From positions 140,217 to 204,216 of the forward strand of contig NZ_JADPEG010000004.1 in the NCBI RefSeq assembly GCF_015667585.1: a stretch of DNA of 64,000 bases, given 5' to 3'. The position numbers and the translations under genes were made by a program. The DNA is from Clostridium sp. D33t1_170424_F3 (lineage in GTDB: Bacteria > Bacillota > Clostridia > Oscillospirales > Acutalibacteraceae). Numbering within the stretch: the first letter of the stretch is position 1; each line of letters begins with the position of its first letter. A model generated the notes under the pieces. The model was not told the DNA's origin. It did not search any database and was given only the letters and a program-made list of their open reading frames with translations. Of this stretch, positions 61,786 through 64,000 are shown one piece after another.

Positions 61786-62943
61786 ATGAAGATAGAAAAC
61801 AAAGAACAAAAAGAACGGGTATGCCTGTCGGCCTGCCGTACGTATGACTTTGAAGAGGTCCGCTCGATTCTGTGCCGCCAGTTTGACGCCCTGAAAGTGG
61901 ATGGGCTGCTCTTCCCGGGCTGCCGTGTGGTGATCAAACCCAATCTGGTCATCAAGTCGAAGCCGGAGGAAGCGGTGATCACGCATCCCGTAGTGGTTGC
62001 CGCGGCGGCAGTGGAGTTAAAAGCGCGCGGTGCGGGGAGCGTCACTGTGGCGGAAAGCCCCGGCGGGCCGTATACCCCAGCATTGCTGCGCGGCATTTAT
62101 CAGGCGGGCGGCTATACGGAACTGGCGCAACAATACGGTTTTGCGCTGAATCTGGATTGCTCCTATACGGAGTTTTCTGCGCCGGAAGGCCGGCGTTCCC
62201 GGCTGTTTACAGGCATTGCCCCCATTCTGGAAGCCGACCTGGTGGTCAACATCGCAAAGCTGAAAACGCACGGCATGATGGGGTTGAGCGCTGCGGTCAA
62301 GAATATGTTCGGCACGGTTCCCGGACTGATGAAGCCGGAGCTGCACTGCCGCTTTCCGGAGCGCACTGCGTTTGCGGAAATGCTGGTGGACCTCTGCTGT
62401 ATCCTGAAGCCGCAGCTCAACCTGGTAGACGGCGTCATGGCGATGGAGGGCAACGGACCGAGCGGCGGGACGCCGCGTTTTGTCGGCGCGCTGCTTGCTT
62501 CCCGCAACCCGTTTGCGGCGGACGTCGTCTGTGCAACACTGATCCATCAGACGCCCGCACACAATCTGATTTTAAAGCTGGGCATGGACCGGGGCGTCTG
62601 CCCGAAGAGCCTGGAAGAAATTGACTTATGGGGCGTGGACCCGCAAACGCTGGCGGTGGCCGATTTTGTCCAGCCGGATGCAAAAAATGTGGATTTTCTG
62701 ATGAAGATCCCATTGTTTTTGCGGCCTTTGGCGGCAAAGCTGACAACGCCTTTGCCGAAAATCCGCAGGGCAGAGTGTGTTGGGTGTGGCAAATGTGCGG
62801 AGAGCTGCCCGCAGCATACCATTCAAATGGCGGACGGCAAAGCGGAAATCCAGTATCAGGATTGTATCCGCTGTTATTGCTGTCATGAAATGTGCCCGCA
62901 GCATGTGATCGATATTAAACGGTTTCGGCTTTTTAAATGGTAA
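61786..62943 (+). CDS. DUF362 protein with C-terminal 2[4Fe-4S] ferredoxin domain
   Basis: 385 residues. DUF362 core: VVIKPNLVIKSKPEEAVITH, VTVAESPGGPYTP, LVVNIAKLKTHGMMGLSAAV followed by KNMFG, and VDGVMAMEGNGPSGGTPRF. The C-terminus has two CxxCxxCxxxCP clusters (CVGCGKCAESCP, CIRCYCCHEMCP). Function is unknown; an electron-transfer role is likely. It begins 3 bases after the aminotransferase stop and is probably co-transcribed. AAAGAACAAAAAGAA codons at the start are AT-rich compared with the rest. Confidence 0.88.
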   Translation: MKIENKEQKERVCLSACRTYDFEEVRSILCRQFDALKVDGLLFPGCRVVIKPNLVIKSKPEEAVITHPVVVAAAAVELKARGAGSVTVAESPGGPYTPALLRGIYQAGGYTELAQQYGFALNLDCSYTEFSAPEGRRSRLFTGIAPILEADLVVNIAKLKTHGMMGLSAAVKNMFGTVPGLMKPELHCRFPERTAFAEMLVDLCCILKPQLNLVDGVMAMEGNGPSGGTPRFVGALLASRNPFAADVVCATLIHQTPAHNLILKLGMDRGVCPKSLEEIDLWGVDPQTLAVADFVQPDAKNVDFLMKIPLFLRPLAAKLTTPLPKIRRAECVGCGKCAESCPQHTIQMADGKAEIQYQDCIRCYCCHEMCPQHVIDIKRFRLFKW

Positions 62944-62957
62944 TAGGAATATAAAGA

Positions 62958-62983
62958 AAAGGAATGCCCAAGGGCATTCCTTT
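62958..62983 (+). terminator. Short hairpin after the DUF362 gene
   Basis: AAAGGAATGCCC with GGGCATTCCTTT around AA. It sits in the 57-base gap before ispE and resembles a weak terminator. Confidence 0.5.
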
Positions 62984-63000
62984 GTTGCAGGTGGAAGATT

Positions 63001-63852
63001 ATGATTGTAAAAGCATACGCAAAAATTAATTTGTCTTTGGATATCCTGGGAAAGCGCGCGGATGGATACCATCTGCTGGATATGGTGATGCACAGCGTAT
63101 CCCTGTGCGATACGCTGACGCTGACAGAAAAAAAGGAGGGCGTCACCGTATCCTGTGATAGGGAGGAAATCCCCTGTGGACCGGAAAATACCGTTTACCG
63201 GGCGGCAGAGGCTTTTTATCAGTATACGAAACTGACGCCCGGTATCCGGATTGCCATTGATAAACAGATTCCGTCACAGGCGGGACTGGCTGGCGGCAGT
63301 GCCGACGCCGCCGCGGTGCTGCGCGCATTGAATCGAATGTATCAAACTGATCTGCCTTTGGAAACGCTCTGCGAAATAGCTCTGACCGTAGGGGCAGATG
63401 TGCCGTTCTGCGTGGTTGGCGGCGCGGCGCGCGTGCAGGGGATCGGGGAAAAATGGCAGCCCGTTGCGCCGCTGCCGGATTGCCGGATCGTCATCTGCAA
63501 ACCGCCGCTGGGCGTCAATACGGCGGAGGCCTATGCAAAAGCGGACGAGCAGGGTGGAACAGGAAAAGCGTTGTATACCAAGAGGGTTTTGCAAAGTTTA
63601 GAGCAGGGAGCGCTTTTTGAAATTGGAAATGCGCTGGGGAATGCCTTTTCTGATCTTTTGCCTTTGCCGGAGGTGGACGCAATCAGGCGGCAAATGCTAC
63701 GCGATGGAGCCGCCGGCTCCTGCATGACGGGCAGCGGTTCCGCCGTGTACGGCCTGTTTGCCGGTGAGGATGCGGCTGAGCAATGCAGGCGTAATTTATT
63801 GCCGTTATATCCGGAGACGTTTTTATGCCGTCCGATCAGGGCGTACCCGTAA
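63001..63852 (+). CDS. ispE: 4-diphosphocytidyl-2-C-methyl-D-erythritol kinase
   Basis: 283 residues of the GHMP kinase family. VKAYAKINLSLDILGKRADGYH, VMHSVSLCD, the ATP loop PSQAGLAGGSADAAAVLRAL, GADVPFCVVGGAARVQGIGE and GSCMTGSGSAVYGLF fix the identity. Phosphorylates CDP-ME in the MEP isoprenoid pathway. AGGTGG precedes the ATG. No other isp gene is in view. Confidence 0.96.
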   Translation: MIVKAYAKINLSLDILGKRADGYHLLDMVMHSVSLCDTLTLTEKKEGVTVSCDREEIPCGPENTVYRAAEAFYQYTKLTPGIRIAIDKQIPSQAGLAGGSADAAAVLRALNRMYQTDLPLETLCEIALTVGADVPFCVVGGAARVQGIGEKWQPVAPLPDCRIVICKPPLGVNTAEAYAKADEQGGTGKALYTKRVLQSLEQGALFEIGNALGNAFSDLLPLPEVDAIRRQMLRDGAAGSCMTGSGSAVYGLFAGEDAAEQCRRNLLPLYPETFLCRPIRAYP

Positions 63853-63859
63853 GACAACA

Positions 63860-63891
63860 AAGGCCTGTGCAAATCAATTTGCACAGGCCTT
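63860..63891 (+). terminator. Perfect inverted repeat after ispE
   Basis: AAGGCCTGTGCAAAT and its complement around CA form a 15-bp stem 8 bases after the stop. No T run follows, so it may terminate poorly or only protect the transcript end. Confidence 0.55.
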
Positions 63892-63920
63892 CCATTAATC
63901 AGCTTTAGCGAAAGGAGAAC

Positions 63921-63937
63921 CCCCGGCTAAGCCGGGG
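63921..63937. repeat. CCCCGGCT-A-AGCCGGGG palindrome near the window end
   Basis: An 8-bp GC-only-flanked inverted repeat around one base, preceded by AAAGGAGAAC. It may be an extragenic palindrome or the leader hairpin of a gene outside the window. Nothing else is seen after 63892. Confidence 0.4.
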
Positions 63938-64000
63938 AGAGTAAAAAAGATTAAATAGTGAAAAAACCTTCTGGTAGAATAAAGTCGCGGTCGGTCAACT

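Overview
The window looks like chromosomal DNA from an anaerobic, spore-forming member of the Clostridia, probably a gut Oscillospirales/Ruminococcaceae-type organism. The evidence is indirect: a SpoIIM-family gene, spore cortex-lytic-like genes, a V-type ATPase operon, acetate kinase and formate-THF ligase, very large secreted glycosidases, strong AAGGAGG ribosome binding sites with frequent GTG and TTG starts, and fairly GC-rich coding DNA between AT-rich intergenic regions. I cannot name the species. I saw no rRNA, tRNA, CRISPR array, transposase or phage gene.

Layout. (1) 1-1.8 kb: small stress-type genes (the end of a DJ-1/PfpI protein, a PNPOx-like flavin protein, DUF3781, one unknown). 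(2) 1.8-7.8 kb, minus strand: response regulator, histidine kinase, a secreted FMN-binding protein and a MacB/FtsX-type ABC transporter. (3) 7.9-11.5 kb: a secreted CAP-domain protein and a three-gene peptidoglycan-binding cluster that looks spore-related. (4) 11.9-15.8 kb: a dCache-GGDEF diguanylate cyclase, a cobalamin riboswitch driving cbiM-cbiN, and a MerR regulator. (5) 16-29.6 kb: two giant secreted glycosidases, a GH2 beta-galactosidase of about 2570 residues and a GH29 alpha-fucosidase of 1781 residues. They share FIVAR repeats and a nearly identical C-terminal module. (6) 29.7-36.3 kb: RodA-type protein, MATE exporter with an attenuator-like leader, a second two-component system and SpoIIM. 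(7) 36.5-42 kb: fhs-tsaE-tsaB-secreted transglutaminase-rpiB-upp, apparently co-transcribed. (8) 42-46.2 kb: an RsgA GTPase fused to an RNHCP domain behind an attenuator-like leader, a mutarotase-like protein and tmcAL. (9) 46.4-56.9 kb: ackA converging on a nine-gene V-type ATPase operon. (10) 57-64 kb: UPF0210/ACT pair, PHP phosphatase, an alaR-alaT-like pair, a DUF362 ferredoxin-type protein and ispE.

How the genes fit together. The two glycosidases, and probably the transglutaminase-like protein, form a surface or secreted set tied together by one C-terminal module of unknown function. That is the best candidate here for something undescribed: four copies in three proteins, with no LPXTG or SLH anchor in sight. 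The MATE and RsgA-RNHCP genes each sit behind a good promoter, a short leader ORF and two successive intrinsic terminators, the layout of drug-induced ribosome-mediated attenuation. Both two-component systems have helix-phased direct repeats near their likely targets. All statements rest on reading the sequence and on recalled family knowledge; no database search or folding program was run.
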